This document shows, one piece after another, positions 1-8,884 of a DNA stretch of 64,000 bases. A program made the translations under genes and the position numbers. The stretch lies in the IMG/VR virus record IMGVR_UViG_3300026488_000024, positions 1 through 64,000 of that record. One strand, written 5' to 3'. The stretch comes from a virus. Under the pieces are notes generated by a model, which was not told the DNA's origin, ran no database searches, and saw nothing but the letters and a program-made list of their open reading frames with translations. Numbering within the stretch: the stretch's first letter is position 1; every line of letters begins with the position of its first letter.

Positions 1-2988
1 GAAGCTTTAAAAAATCTATATCATAATTCAAGTGGATTTTTTGATACCGTCAAGTTAATTCAAACACAAGGAGCATTTGATGTACAAAAAGCTGAATTCT
101 TAAATAACTTCTGGAAGGAAAGTTACAATTATTTCCGGAACTATACGCTTACACTCCATCTTGACGAATACTGCAATACAATACATCAACTTTCAAATTT
201 CCACGAGTGTATTTTACCACTTTCTTACCTAAATTTTGAAGCATTAGAAAAGCTAGAGCAAATTTTACAATTCTTCGATATCAATAAGATTGATAAGACT
301 ATTTCAGAGCTTTATACTTATGCAAGAAACCTTTCAAGTATAGATGTCAATTTGATTACTGATAACTATGAAAAACTTAAGGAGTTAACCCTTGAACCAT
401 TTTCGTATAACGAGTGGAATCTAATTTTAAACCAAATGTATGCTCTATCCTTTTTAAAACATGTATTGCCATATAGTGAAATAAATTCATCTCCCGAAAA
501 TTTATACCTAACTCTAAAGCAAATTGTACGTACGGTATCTAAGTTAAGCTTCATTTCTCCTAAAGTATTGGAGACTCTTGTTCAAAGTTACAATCAAAAT
601 CGCTATGACATCAAACAATTTTACCCAATCCACATAATTATTACAAACCTAAAGAGAACTCTTGCAAAATACTTTGTACATACGCTTGGTTTAAATGATA
701 CTTACGTAGATATTATTGTTGGATCAGTTAAATCATTATCTGAACTGTATGAGGTATGCCCTACACTTGGATACAATGAAAGTAAGTTTGCAAATGCTCT
801 CGCTCTCTTTAAAAGACTGTGCGATATCGAGAAAAAATTTGAAGCGTTATTTAAATTCTGTAATACAAGTAATTTGCCAGATACTTTAGAACTTGATACC
901 AATGAGATTCCTAATGTCAACTATAATGCTTTAAAGCAATATATTATCTCACTATTTGAAATGCTTGATAAGGAGTGGTGGCATCTATTTTTCGATAAAG
1001 CAAAGTATCATTATGAAGCCTTTATCCAACTTTTTGCAAATAATGTATTGAATGTAGAGTTTGAGTATGACTTTGCGTTAAGCGATATTGTTTTATATGA
1101 AGTAAATCCAATGTATGATTATCACGACTCTGCATTTGGTATTATCTATCTAAATGAATCGGAAGTAAGCGATGAATTACTTGGTACTAATACTTATATC
1201 CTAAGTCAAGTTGTAAATTACGGATTAAATGAAATTGGATCCGACTTAGAAACCATATTGCAAGATATTCAGGAGTATCTTACGTATTTGCAAGACATCA
1301 TAAAGTTTACAGAATCATATTCATGTAAATTATTTGTGGAATTTATACAAGGTAATCGAGATTTCTTATATAGACTTCGAAACTATAGCTCGTATTACGA
1401 CTTTTATAAAGCAACTCCAAGTTTTTTAGAGGAAATAAAACTCAAAATTAATCCAAATATGCTTCCGCAACTAGCCGCAAAACTAAAATGTTACCAAGAG
1501 TATTGCGAAATTTTAAAACAGCTTCGTGATAAATTAAAACAGTGGGTTGAAACATATCCAAATCAAGAATATCTACTTGCAAGTCAACAAATGTCTCAAA
1601 TAACTTCAATCACTGACGACTTATATAATCTATTAACCCAGCTTTATGCAAATTCAAGCATTCTTACCATTATAGTACTACTTAAGCATGTATACAATTT
1701 AATTCAAACGGTTATAGAACAACTCCGACAAATTTTACAAAACCTTCTCGATTTTATTCAAGCATTCTACGATAATCTAGCAAGTATCCTCGTGACATAT
1801 TTAAATTCACTTGCTTCAAATTATCTTTTGGCATCTCTTTTATTTAATCCGAATGCATCATCAAGTTTACTTACATTGCTCGGATTAAGCTTATTTACTA
1901 CATTATGTAACCAAGACGTTATAGCGCAGATAAATGAAATGTTTTCAAATTTAGCATCCGATGGAAATGTAGGTACTTTAACAGCATATCTATACGAAAA
2001 TAACTTAATCACAAAACCTGAAGTTGAGTTATTTGATGAATCTATATTTGAAACTTATCCATATCTTGAAGTAATCCAAGTTAATGAAAATTTAGCAATC
2101 GATTATAATGATTCAAAAATCACCTGGTTTAATGACAAACCAATTTTAACCTTCCGAATTTATGCAGTACATTATCATAATGATCGCAAAGTTTTACAAT
2201 CACTAGGTTACGGAGTTATCGACAAGGATAATTCAATATACTTACTTGAGAAGAATCCGACATATCCAAAATTGTATCCGTGGAATTTATATGAAATGGT
2301 ATCACTTGAAAACGCATATTTCCGAGTATTACCAATCAATGAAACCTACGGTTTACTATTTAATGGAACAATTCCACTTTGTATATACAATTTTGAAACA
2401 AAACAAGTTTATGTGGATCAAAGTTGGAATGATGTATCCTACTTAATTCCAAAAGTTGATTTTAGTAATGCAATTGTTTCTAAGTTTTATGGCCCATTTG
2501 GGATTGCAGTAAATAAACAAGCCTACTTAACTGACAAAACCTTTAAAGACAAATCTATTTATCTGGTTGACGTAGGTTTCGGTTTTTATTTAATTGACTC
2601 CAATGGCAAGGCATTTTACGATTCCTCTATCCTTATGAATACCTATAGTCAATTGTATGTGGATCTTGACAATACGTATCAAGTTAATAGCTATACATAT
2701 TACGGAGTAAAACTGCTAACTGGCTTAAATTTGACACATGAAACATATGGTCCATTTGCTATAAAACTTGGTAATCAATGCTTTTTGGTATTTAATACAT
2801 CGCTTATTGCTTCTCAAAACGTTGATCCAAAAGTTTACCTTGGTAATAATTTACTTGTAGATAATGATAAACTATGGATTGGATTTATTAGAGGAAGCCT
2901 AAATTATATTGCCGATGAAAATCTTCATACATTAAAACTCGGTACAAAAGAATATAGTCTTAAAATTAGAGCACCCGTGTTAGCCTAA
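1..2988 (+). CDS. Very large helical virion-type protein, 5' end outside window
   Basis: The reading frame is open from base 1 with no stop or convincing start, so this is the last 995 residues or so of a longer protein. The first two thirds are helix-rich with many Leu/Ile/Tyr. A long hydrophobic, Leu-rich stretch lies at about bases 1660-1920. The last 250 residues change to beta-type sequence and contain at least three related blocks around a TYGP/FYGP motif (near 2340, 2485 and 2740), which look like small beta repeats. There is one D-S-N motif (IDSNGK). No family is recognised. Its size and the tail genes downstream make a structural or tail protein likely, and a tape-measure role is possible but not supported by a motif. 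The gene ends 17 bases before the next start. Confidence 0.85.
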   Translation, partial: EALKNLYHNSSGFFDTVKLIQTQGAFDVQKAEFLNNFWKESYNYFRNYTLTLHLDEYCNTIHQLSNFHECILPLSYLNFEALEKLEQILQFFDINKIDKTISELYTYARNLSSIDVNLITDNYEKLKELTLEPFSYNEWNLILNQMYALSFLKHVLPYSEINSSPENLYLTLKQIVRTVSKLSFISPKVLETLVQSYNQNRYDIKQFYPIHIIITNLKRTLAKYFVHTLGLNDTYVDIIVGSVKSLSELYEVCPTLGYNESKFANALALFKRLCDIEKKFEALFKFCNTSNLPDTLELDTNEIPNVNYNALKQYIISLFEMLDKEWWHLFFDKAKYHYEAFIQLFANNVLNVEFEYDFALSDIVLYEVNPMYDYHDSAFGIIYLNESEVSDELLGTNTYILSQVVNYGLNEIGSDLETILQDIQEYLTYLQDIIKFTESYSCKLFVEFIQGNRDFLYRLRNYSSYYDFYKATPSFLEEIKLKINPNMLPQLAAKLKCYQEYCEILKQLRDKLKQWVETYPNQEYLLASQQMSQITSITDDLYNLLTQLYANSSILTIIVLLKHVYNLIQTVIEQLRQILQNLLDFIQAFYDNLASILVTYLNSLASNYLLASLLFNPNASSSLLTLLGLSLFTTLCNQDVIAQINEMFSNLASDGNVGTLTAYLYENNLITKPEVELFDESIFETYPYLEVIQVNENLAIDYNDSKITWFNDKPILTFRIYAVHYHNDRKVLQSLGYGVIDKDNSIYLLEKNPTYPKLYPWNLYEMVSLENAYFRVLPINETYGLLFNGTIPLCIYNFETKQVYVDQSWNDVSYLIPKVDFSNAIVSKFYGPFGIAVNKQAYLTDKTFKDKSIYLVDVGFGFYLIDSNGKAFYDSSILMNTYSQLYVDLDNTYQVNSYTYYGVKLLTGLNLTHETYGPFAIKLGNQCFLVFNTSLIASQNVDPKVYLGNNLLVDNDKLWIGFIRGSLNYIADENLHTLKLGTKEYSLKIRAPVLA

Positions 2989-3005
2989 GGAAAAGGAGGG
3001 TTATT

Positions 3006-3437
3006 ATGCAACCTATGGAAATTCCAGAGGAATTACTAAAAAAATATTCTCGTTTTATGAGACATCCTAAAGCTTTGTACTTTAAACTGGTTCAAATTCC
3101 CTTTGAACCTGAGTTAATTGATTTATATGCTGACAAATATGGTACAATTGCATTTTGGTTGGATCAACTAGAAAAATTTCCCAAAGATTTCCCAGAACCT
3201 CTTGCAATTTATATACAACAAGAAAAACAAAAGAGTTTGAGTTTTTTTAAACCAGGGATACATGTAGTTTTAACATCGCCTTTTCTTCCTTTTTACCGCG
3301 GTTGGATTTTAGAGGTTTTTCATACGGAAGATGCTGAAAGCTTTGCACAAACTTTACTACAATATGATATAATGGTATATGGTTATAACGTGCATCGTAT
3401 TAAAAACCTACAGTTTGAATCGCTTTTTAATTTCTAA
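3006..3437 (+). CDS. Conserved-looking hypothetical protein, 143 aa
   Basis: The ATG follows an AAAGGAGGG ribosome binding site at about 2992-2999. The protein is soluble and rich in Phe, Pro and Tyr, with no cysteine, signal peptide or membrane segment. It is probably a single small alpha/beta domain. It sits between a giant structural protein and a 47-aa basic peptide in the same rightward operon. I do not recognise the family, and the context alone does not define a job. Confidence 0.8.
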   Translation: MQPMEIPEELLKKYSRFMRHPKALYFKLVQIPFEPELIDLYADKYGTIAFWLDQLEKFPKDFPEPLAIYIQQEKQKSLSFFKPGIHVVLTSPFLPFYRGWILEVFHTEDAESFAQTLLQYDIMVYGYNVHRIKNLQFESLFNF

Positions 3438-3464
3438 AATCAACATTGTAAAGAGGTACACCCA

Positions 3465-3608
3465 ATGAAATTCAAATCTCTACGTGAGTATTTATTGTAT
3501 ATGATGCAAAACAAACAACTTCCAACTGGACCGAAAGATAATTTCTCAATGTCTGAATCAGTTTCTCGCAAAATCATCCGCGTAAATAAAAATAAGAAAC
3601 AAAAATAA
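3465..3608 (+). CDS. Small basic protein, 47 aa
   Basis: This short open frame begins at an ATG preceded by AAGAGGT (about 3451-3456) and ends in TAA at 3606. The product is strongly basic, ending in a Lys/Asn-rich tail (NKNKKQK), and has a Met-rich N-terminal half. It fills what would otherwise be a 197-base gap between two real genes and has its own ribosome binding site, which supports it being translated. The function is unknown. A basic tail of this kind could bind nucleic acid, but nothing else shows it. Confidence 0.6.
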   Translation: MKFKSLREYLLYMMQNKQLPTGPKDNFSMSESVSRKIIRVNKNKKQK

Positions 3609-3634
3609 AACTGTAAAAGGAGGTACTCTTAACA

Positions 3635-4378
3635 ATGAACGATATTGTTTATATAATTGCATTTGTAGGAAGAAAAGGATCCGGAAAAACAACTGCAGCA
3701 CAATATCTAGTGGAAAAATACGGTTTTCATAAAGTATCTTTTGCCAAACCTTTAAAAGATTTAGTTGCAAGTCTTGGAGTTAATAAAGAAGGTGAACTTT
3801 TAAATCCTGCTCTTAAAGATTTCTCAATGCAAAAACTAATTGATTATGTAATTACGGGTTTAAGAAATTTTGAACCAAATTTACCAATTTCTCATAGTGT
3901 AGCTTCAATTATTGCTGCAAGTATTTATCATTATTACCACTCCGATAATATTGAAGATAGAAAACGCATTGCTAGAAAACTTTTGCAATTTATCGGTACA
4001 GATGTATTTAGAGCATGGCGTTCAGATTATTGGGTAGCTAAAGCAATTGGTATGATTCAAACTCTTATAAAACAGGGAATTACTAAGATAACTATTGACG
4101 ATATGCGATTTCCAAATGAATTCCAAGCTATTTTAGAATTTTCAGATGTTTACGTAGTTAACGATAAAATCTACAATGTTTTTAGATACATTGTGGGAAT
4201 TATTGGAAAAACAGATAACGACGAGCATCCATCTGAAACTGAAGTTGATAAATTAATTCCGAAATGTCATAGTATTATTCATAATACCTATGATGAGAAA
4301 TTTTTTGAGCATCTAGATAGACTGCTTGAGGAGGTTAATATAAAAGTACGAAATGTAGAAACTGCAGATGGAGCTTAA
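3635..4378 (+). CDS. Deoxynucleoside monophosphate kinase (T4 gp1-like)
   Basis: This P-loop kinase should transfer phosphate from ATP to a dNMP, feeding triphosphates to phage DNA synthesis. A Walker A motif GRKGSGKTT is at residues 12-20, followed by the family's F-A-x-PLK element (36-41). LLQFIGTDVFR (116-126) and DDMRFPNE (155-162) are the conserved substrate-site blocks of phage dNMP kinases, and HPSE (198-201) is the late conserved motif. The length of 247 aa is normal for T4 gp1 relatives. The start has a clean AAAGGAGGT 12-13 bases upstream. The gene overlaps the next one by 11 bases. In T4 this enzyme also phosphorylates a modified nucleotide, which is of interest given the deazaguanine genes nearby, but the substrate here is not known. 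Confidence 0.85.
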   Translation: MNDIVYIIAFVGRKGSGKTTAAQYLVEKYGFHKVSFAKPLKDLVASLGVNKEGELLNPALKDFSMQKLIDYVITGLRNFEPNLPISHSVASIIAASIYHYYHSDNIEDRKRIARKLLQFIGTDVFRAWRSDYWVAKAIGMIQTLIKQGITKITIDDMRFPNEFQAILEFSDVYVVNDKIYNVFRYIVGIIGKTDNDEHPSETEVDKLIPKCHSIIHNTYDEKFFEHLDRLLEEVNIKVRNVETADGA

Positions 4379-4667
4379 AGAACGCGATCTTCAACTTTTA
4401 GAAAAGTATTTAGGTAAAGACGGTTTAAAGGAATACTTATTCAAGCAAACTCAACTGGAAATTATCAGAGCATCTGTACGTCCAATTCTTACGATTTTAA
4501 TAATTGGACTCTTTATGATTGCATTGATCATAGGATTATATACTCATCAGCTTTCGTATAAAGAATTTCTACTTTCAATTTCAGGAACCGTATCCACATT
4601 AATTGGCTTTTGGTTTGGAGAACGTGCAGCTTTGAAAAATCCAAATGCAAATAATACTCTAGATTAA
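4368..4667 (+). CDS. Two-helix membrane protein, holin-like
   Basis: The 99-aa product has a charged N-terminal helix (residues 1-30) and two hydrophobic segments, about 38-58 (ILTILIIGLFMIALIIGLY) and 66-84. A short hydrophilic tail containing GERAA follows. The second segment, with a GTVSTLIGFWFGERA pattern, resembles small phage membrane proteins often annotated as holins of the three-TM gene-transfer-agent type. The start lies inside the end of the dNMP kinase gene, implying coupled translation. The holin role is an inference from size and topology. No endolysin is directly adjacent. Confidence 0.75.
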   Translation: MELKERDLQLLEKYLGKDGLKEYLFKQTQLEIIRASVRPILTILIIGLFMIALIIGLYTHQLSYKEFLLSISGTVSTLIGFWFGERAALKNPNANNTLD

Positions 4668-4696
4668 TCAATCCTTAAATTTTCAATGGTAAAACA

Positions 4697-5434
4697 ATGA
4701 GTGCAATTCGTACTTATGACAACATTAGTTTAGATGATGTGATTGAAAAATGGGCTCAAGATGTAGCAGAATATTGGTTTCCTTCGTATCGCGACAGGTT
4801 TATTAGTTTACTGCGCTACTCTGAATTCAGAACCTATCAATTTACCGATTACGTAAATGAAATCATGCAGTATTACTTTGAAAACTGGAGTGAAAAGCGG
4901 CTAAAAATTTATTTCTTCGAGTTTTTTAGAAAGCAAGTGTTTATTCAAACAGAAGATTCCGAAGGAAATATTCATTATATTCCAGTTCAATCATGGTGTA
5001 ATTTTACCCCAGATTATATTATTTTCCATTACAAGTATAACAAAATAACTATCCCACGAAAAACTGCAGAGGATTTAATACCAGAGGAATATGTAAAAGG
5101 TTTCCTTTATGCTCAAGCAAAAAATAATGTGAGAGTTCCAACGTTAGCATTCGGAATTCAAGAAGTATACGATGTGCTCTACAGATATTATCAAGGATTT
5201 GCTACATTACAAGATGTTGATAAAGTTTTAGCTAAACATTCAATCAACTATTTCCCTTTTCCAAATTTAATTCAACCAAAATCTAAACTCGACTGGGAAT
5301 GGATAAAGAAGTACGTCTATCATATTGCGTGGGTTAATTTATATGAAAGTGAAGCTTGTACATTTGAACGACTTGTTGAAATCGGGCCAAAATTTTACCG
5401 TCATGAAATTTACAACTTTGTATATTTACTTTAA
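4697..5434 (+). CDS. Hypothetical protein, 245 aa
   Basis: The product is soluble and rich in aromatic residues (Tyr, Phe, Trp), with a predicted mainly helical N-terminus and no recognised motif. There is no good ribosome binding site before the ATG. Instead a four-codon frame ATG-GTA-AAA-CAA-TGA (4686-4700) overlaps the start codon, which may allow re-initiation, though this is only an observation. The gene lies between the holin-like gene and the cysteine-rich CCG-domain gene. Its aromatic-rich composition matches the structural proteins of this genome. Confidence 0.8.
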   Translation: MSAIRTYDNISLDDVIEKWAQDVAEYWFPSYRDRFISLLRYSEFRTYQFTDYVNEIMQYYFENWSEKRLKIYFFEFFRKQVFIQTEDSEGNIHYIPVQSWCNFTPDYIIFHYKYNKITIPRKTAEDLIPEEYVKGFLYAQAKNNVRVPTLAFGIQEVYDVLYRYYQGFATLQDVDKVLAKHSINYFPFPNLIQPKSKLDWEWIKKYVYHIAWVNLYESEACTFERLVEIGPKFYRHEIYNFVYLL

Positions 5435-5454
5435 AGAGAAGGTGGTATGTAAAA

Positions 5455-6135
5455 ATGAGCTGTCCCTGTAGAAAATACAGTCGTGTAAATAAACCAACTG
5501 TACAAAAAAAGCTATATGTGTATACTGGATGCTGCGGATCTTACAACAAAGACTATCTTGATGCATGTCTTAAGATGCTTTCTCGGTTTTTCAAAATTAT
5601 TATTGCAGATTTACCATGTTGCGGAATGAATACTTGGTATCTTAATCCAAATTTAACTATAGCCCGTCTAGCAAATCTAAACAAAATCATTATTGATCAC
5701 ATTCCCATTGTTAGCTTATGTAGTTCATGTACATTGAGTTTGGGATTTGTATTTGCACTTCATTATAGCGAAAAATTCGGTTTACTAAAGGATTTGCTAT
5801 CCATATGTACTCAATATTATATGCCAAATATAGTACGAGCATTAAACGCAAAAAGAACTCTATTGGTTGTAGGTATGCATAATTTATATACTTTTGGTAT
5901 TGAGTACTACAAATTTCAACAAAGTAAATTACGTGCATTCATACCAACTATTTCAATTTTTGAACTCAATACTACATTAACAACTGAAATGTATTACAAA
6001 GAACCATATAACTCTCAATACATAGAAACTCTAAAGCGAATCTCTAGACAGTATGATCTAGTTGTAACTACGGCAATTAATATCGCAAATGAATTGGATT
6101 TTACAGTTTACTTACCAACTTTATTATCTGCATAA
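5455..6135 (+). CDS. Cysteine-rich CCG-domain protein (HdrB-like)
   Basis: A YTGCCGSY block (residues 24-30) is followed by about 25 residues and then LPCCGMN (54-58), then by LCSSC (88-92). This spacing of CC...CCG...CxxC is the signature of the CCG domain found in heterodisulfide reductase subunit B, LutA and GlpC-like proteins, where paired cysteines hold an unusual iron-sulfur cluster. Extra cysteines are present at residues 3, 5, 38 and 118. Only one full CCG repeat is visible, whereas HdrB has two. The C-terminal half (Tyr- and Ile-rich) lacks the second set. The gene has a weak GAAGGTGG site and is directly upstream of the GAT/QueC-like pair. In a phage it may be a redox partner or a metal-binding protein. 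The family match is from pattern alone. Confidence 0.6.
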   Translation: MSCPCRKYSRVNKPTVQKKLYVYTGCCGSYNKDYLDACLKMLSRFFKIIIADLPCCGMNTWYLNPNLTIARLANLNKIIIDHIPIVSLCSSCTLSLGFVFALHYSEKFGLLKDLLSICTQYYMPNIVRALNAKRTLLVVGMHNLYTFGIEYYKFQQSKLRAFIPTISIFELNTTLTTEMYYKEPYNSQYIETLKRISRQYDLVVTTAINIANELDFTVYLPTLLSA

Positions 6136-6172
6136 ATAATTCATGACAAAAAACATAAAGGAGGTATTTTTT

Positions 6173-6814
6173 ATGTGTACTACTATCATGTATCACGGAA
6201 AGCTTTCACTATTTAAGCAAATCATTCCTACGCCAGAAAAATTAAAACGTATTTGGTTTTATCGCGGATATGATGCTTTGGGACATCTATTTATCAACTA
6301 TAGCACAAATTTTGCAAAAAAATACGTTGGTCATTTTTGGGATAAAGAGCATAGTTCAGAAAATATAAAGGAGGTTTTTGAGAAAGCAGTTTACAATATT
6401 TACGAGCGAAAGCATAAAGGCGATCCCGAAGTACTAATTGCTTTATATGCACGTGCAATTCCGGAAACTGAACCAATCGATACCCATTTACCTTTAATTC
6501 TAGAAATTCAACCACTGGATTTACGCGACTATATTTTTTTACATCATGGTATAGTATACGAGTTTGATAACGTAAAGGTAACTGACGAAATAATCGATAC
6601 TCAACTTGTTGCATTTTATATCGACTCGATGTCTGAAAAACTTGAAGTATCTGAAATAGCAAGACATCTAAAAGAGAAAACCAAAGGAATGTCTCTATAC
6701 ATTCTCTACCACAAAATGCTAAAGAAAATTATCGTCGTGGAAGCAGGGTTAAAAGCATTTACTTATCAGTTTAAGGATGGAATGCTCGTATCAAATTTTG
6801 CACTCTTTGTATAA
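6173..6814 (+). CDS. Class II (Ntn) glutamine amidotransferase-like protein
   Basis: The start is taken at the ATG at 6173 because AAAGGAGGT lies just upstream; an in-frame ATG at 6143 has none. This choice puts Cys at position 2 (MCTTIMYHG), the N-terminal nucleophile of class II glutamine amidotransferases after Met removal. ARAIPETEP (93-101) resembles the conserved Arg-containing loop, FLHHGIVY (122-129) the HNG oxyanion block, and IDTQLVAFY (141-149) the late Asp block. Asn of HNG is His here, which is unusual. The domain would release ammonia from glutamine for a partner enzyme. The next gene is a QueC-like ATP-pyrophosphatase, so the pair resembles a split GAT-QueC. The 213-aa length fits a stand-alone amidotransferase domain. 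Confidence 0.65.
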   Translation: MCTTIMYHGKLSLFKQIIPTPEKLKRIWFYRGYDALGHLFINYSTNFAKKYVGHFWDKEHSSENIKEVFEKAVYNIYERKHKGDPEVLIALYARAIPETEPIDTHLPLILEIQPLDLRDYIFLHHGIVYEFDNVKVTDEIIDTQLVAFYIDSMSEKLEVSEIARHLKEKTKGMSLYILYHKMLKKIIVVEAGLKAFTYQFKDGMLVSNFALFV

Positions 6815-6845
6815 AAAAGAAGAAGGAAAAAGGAGGTATATAAAA

Positions 6846-7553
6846 ATGCTATATCGAAATCTTACAGTACAAGTAGATCCTATTGAAAGAAAATTTTATC
6901 TTGAGGGAAATGTAAACTGTAAAACTGCACTTGTTTTATACTCCTCAGGATTGGAATCAATCACCAACGTCTATCTTTTATTACGCTTGAATATAAAACC
7001 ATACTTGCTTCACTTTACATACAATCATTTGGCCGCAGAAATTGAACTCATAAAAACAAGAGAGCTTGCAAAAAAATTAAATCTACCGCTTTACATCATT
7101 GAAATGCCTGAATTGGCACCTATCTCTAATTTTGATGAAGAAGAAGCAGAATCTAGTTCACATTACATTCCTGTTCGTAATACGCTTTTTATTACTTACG
7201 CTCTAAAAATTGCTGAAGAAAATCAATTGGACGCAGTAGTATTGGGAGCAAATTTATCAGAATCTATGACTTATCCTGATAACTCCTACCCATATATATT
7301 TGGATTCGGATATGTTGCAAATTACGCAACGCAATTTCCAAATACTGTGACTATCTTAACCCCTTTAATAAACCTAACGAAAACATATCTCGTAAAATTG
7401 GGCGAACTACTAAATGTAGATTATTCAATGTCAAATTCATGCTATTACCCAAATAAAAATGGAGAACCATGTAATAAGTGTGGTTCATGTATTTTACGAA
7501 ACATAGCATTTGAGCGTGCAGAAGAACTCGGGAGGTTTACACTGACTTTCTAG
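6846..7553 (+). CDS. QueC-like ATP-pyrophosphatase (7-deazaguanine pathway)
   Basis: The start is the ATG at 6846, preceded by AAAGGAGGTA; the frame extends 23 codons further upstream, but that part overlaps the previous gene. The PP-loop reads LYSSGLES (31-38), where QueC has SGGxDS. YIPVRNTLF (107-115), TYPDNSYPYIFGF (142-154) and the zinc site C199, C209, C212, C215 ending CGSCILRNIAF all match QueC closely. QueC turns carboxy-deazaguanine into preQ0. When joined to a glutamine amidotransferase (GAT-QueC), the known product in Crenarchaeota and phage 9g is archaeosine or deoxyarchaeosine. The D-to-E change in the PP-loop is notable. The likely role is DNA guanine modification against restriction. 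The DNA transglycosylase DpdA is not in this window. Confidence 0.8.
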   Translation: MLYRNLTVQVDPIERKFYLEGNVNCKTALVLYSSGLESITNVYLLLRLNIKPYLLHFTYNHLAAEIELIKTRELAKKLNLPLYIIEMPELAPISNFDEEEAESSSHYIPVRNTLFITYALKIAEENQLDAVVLGANLSESMTYPDNSYPYIFGFGYVANYATQFPNTVTILTPLINLTKTYLVKLGELLNVDYSMSNSCYYPNKNGEPCNKCGSCILRNIAFERAEELGRFTLTF

Positions 7554-7591
7554 TAGGTGTATAAGTTCAAAGGACGGCAAGCAATTGTAAA

Positions 7592-8008
7592 ATGCTTGAT
7601 AGGGAAACAATAACTGCGTTCAAAGTATTTGTTGATAGCTATCCATTACATTCTCTATTGTTTTTAATAGCGATAATTATTTTTGGATTGATAATTCTTA
7701 TTTCAAAATTAGGACTGAAATTTGGGAAAAAGTCTAGCTCTAATGATAATGAACAAAGCAAAACTAAGGATGTAGATATTGATGAACTCATCAAGGAATT
7801 GCGCGAGACATCAAGCAAACTCGAAGCAATATTAAATCAAATGAGACAAGAAATGCAAACTGATACCAAATTAAGGGATAAGGATTTTAATCGCATTTTC
7901 GACGAGTTTAAACACATTCATGAGCGTTTAGATAAAATATATCTACAGGTGGAGGTAATAGTTACAAAGCTTGATTCATTGCTTAGAACCGATAAGTTTT
8001 TACGTTAA
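7592..8008 (+). CDS. Membrane-anchored coiled-coil protein
   Basis: The 138-aa product has one strong hydrophobic helix at about residues 20-40 and a basic/Ser-rich linker (KKSSSNDN). A long charged heptad-rich region (about 58-130) is predicted to form a coiled coil. The arrangement, N-terminal anchor with a helical tail, resembles phage holin-accessory or i-spanin-like proteins, but there is no lipobox or partner gene to prove this. Only a weak AAAGGA site precedes the ATG. Confidence 0.7.
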   Translation: MLDRETITAFKVFVDSYPLHSLLFLIAIIIFGLIILISKLGLKFGKKSSSNDNEQSKTKDVDIDELIKELRETSSKLEAILNQMRQEMQTDTKLRDKDFNRIFDEFKHIHERLDKIYLQVEVIVTKLDSLLRTDKFLR

Positions 8009-8052
8009 TCAAAGGATGGTATTATTAAGTACATATTAATAAACGGGTAACA

Positions 8053-8856
8053 ATGAAGTTACGTTGTAAGGTAGATTGTAATTTATGTAGGGATCCTGGG
8101 GATTTTTACTACGTCCTTAAGGAATTAGAAATCAAATCAGTTAATCAATCCGAATTACTATTAAAGTTTGACTCATTTAGGTTATTCAGATTATTTGTGA
8201 AAATTGATACGCATAAAGCGGACTTGTATAAATTTCGCTCAAAAATTTTCGAGTCTTTAATTGCATTTGATCATAAGTTTAAAGAGAATACGTACGCAAT
8301 AGTTTATACTCTGCTACAGCAACTTATTAACATATACGATATTTTAAGCCGACTTATTGTATATTACAATGGTCATATTTGGAATGAATGTGAGTATGCT
8401 CAGTCTTCCATTTTTATACGACTGTGTGAATTTGTATGTAAACAGATTCGCACTATTCTTGAAAAATGTGGTTTTGAGTCAGATATTTTTAAGGAGCATG
8501 TTGAGGAATTATATCTAAAACCATTTCAACTAGTATTCAAACATCTAGAGCAGGAACGCCATAAACTTACAGATATTGATTTTTTAGATACACTTGTTAC
8601 ATACATTTTCTACCTTGCAGAATTCTACTTCTATTGCACTGTGAATTTTGACTTTTACATTAGTAATCTATCCGTCATCTATATTGGACCATCATTTTTA
8701 TACTTTAAGAAAACATTTGAGATTGATTACGTGCAATTCTTTATAGACATATTTACTGCGCGCTTTAAAAACATTGTGATTAAAACTAGCGAATATGATA
8801 TTCTTACAAAATTGCAAGAATATGAAACTGAAACCGTTAAAGTTTGTTTAATGTAA
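8053..8856 (+). CDS. Hypothetical protein, 267 aa
   Basis: The protein begins with a cysteine-containing stretch (CKVDCNLCRD, residues 5-14) and continues as a helix-rich, aromatic-rich sequence with scattered cysteines. The N-terminal CxxxCxxC could bind a metal, but no family is recognised. The nearest purine-rich site is AAAGGATGG about 30 bases upstream, so initiation may be inefficient. It is the last gene before the tail/baseplate operon proper. Confidence 0.75.
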   Translation: MKLRCKVDCNLCRDPGDFYYVLKELEIKSVNQSELLLKFDSFRLFRLFVKIDTHKADLYKFRSKIFESLIAFDHKFKENTYAIVYTLLQQLINIYDILSRLIVYYNGHIWNECEYAQSSIFIRLCEFVCKQIRTILEKCGFESDIFKEHVEELYLKPFQLVFKHLEQERHKLTDIDFLDTLVTYIFYLAEFYFYCTVNFDFYISNLSVIYIGPSFLYFKKTFEIDYVQFFIDIFTARFKNIVIKTSEYDILTKLQEYETETVKVCLM

Positions 8857-8884
8857 AATTAGTAGAAAAAGGAGGGTACTAGTA

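Noticed and set aside
4686-4700. Four-codon minicistron before the gene at 4697
   Set aside because: It has no ribosome binding site and is too short to judge. It is mentioned only in the entry for that gene.
6294-6662. 122-aa open frame on the minus strand
   Set aside because: It is antisense to the amidotransferase-like gene, has no site, and follows from the codon pattern of the real gene.
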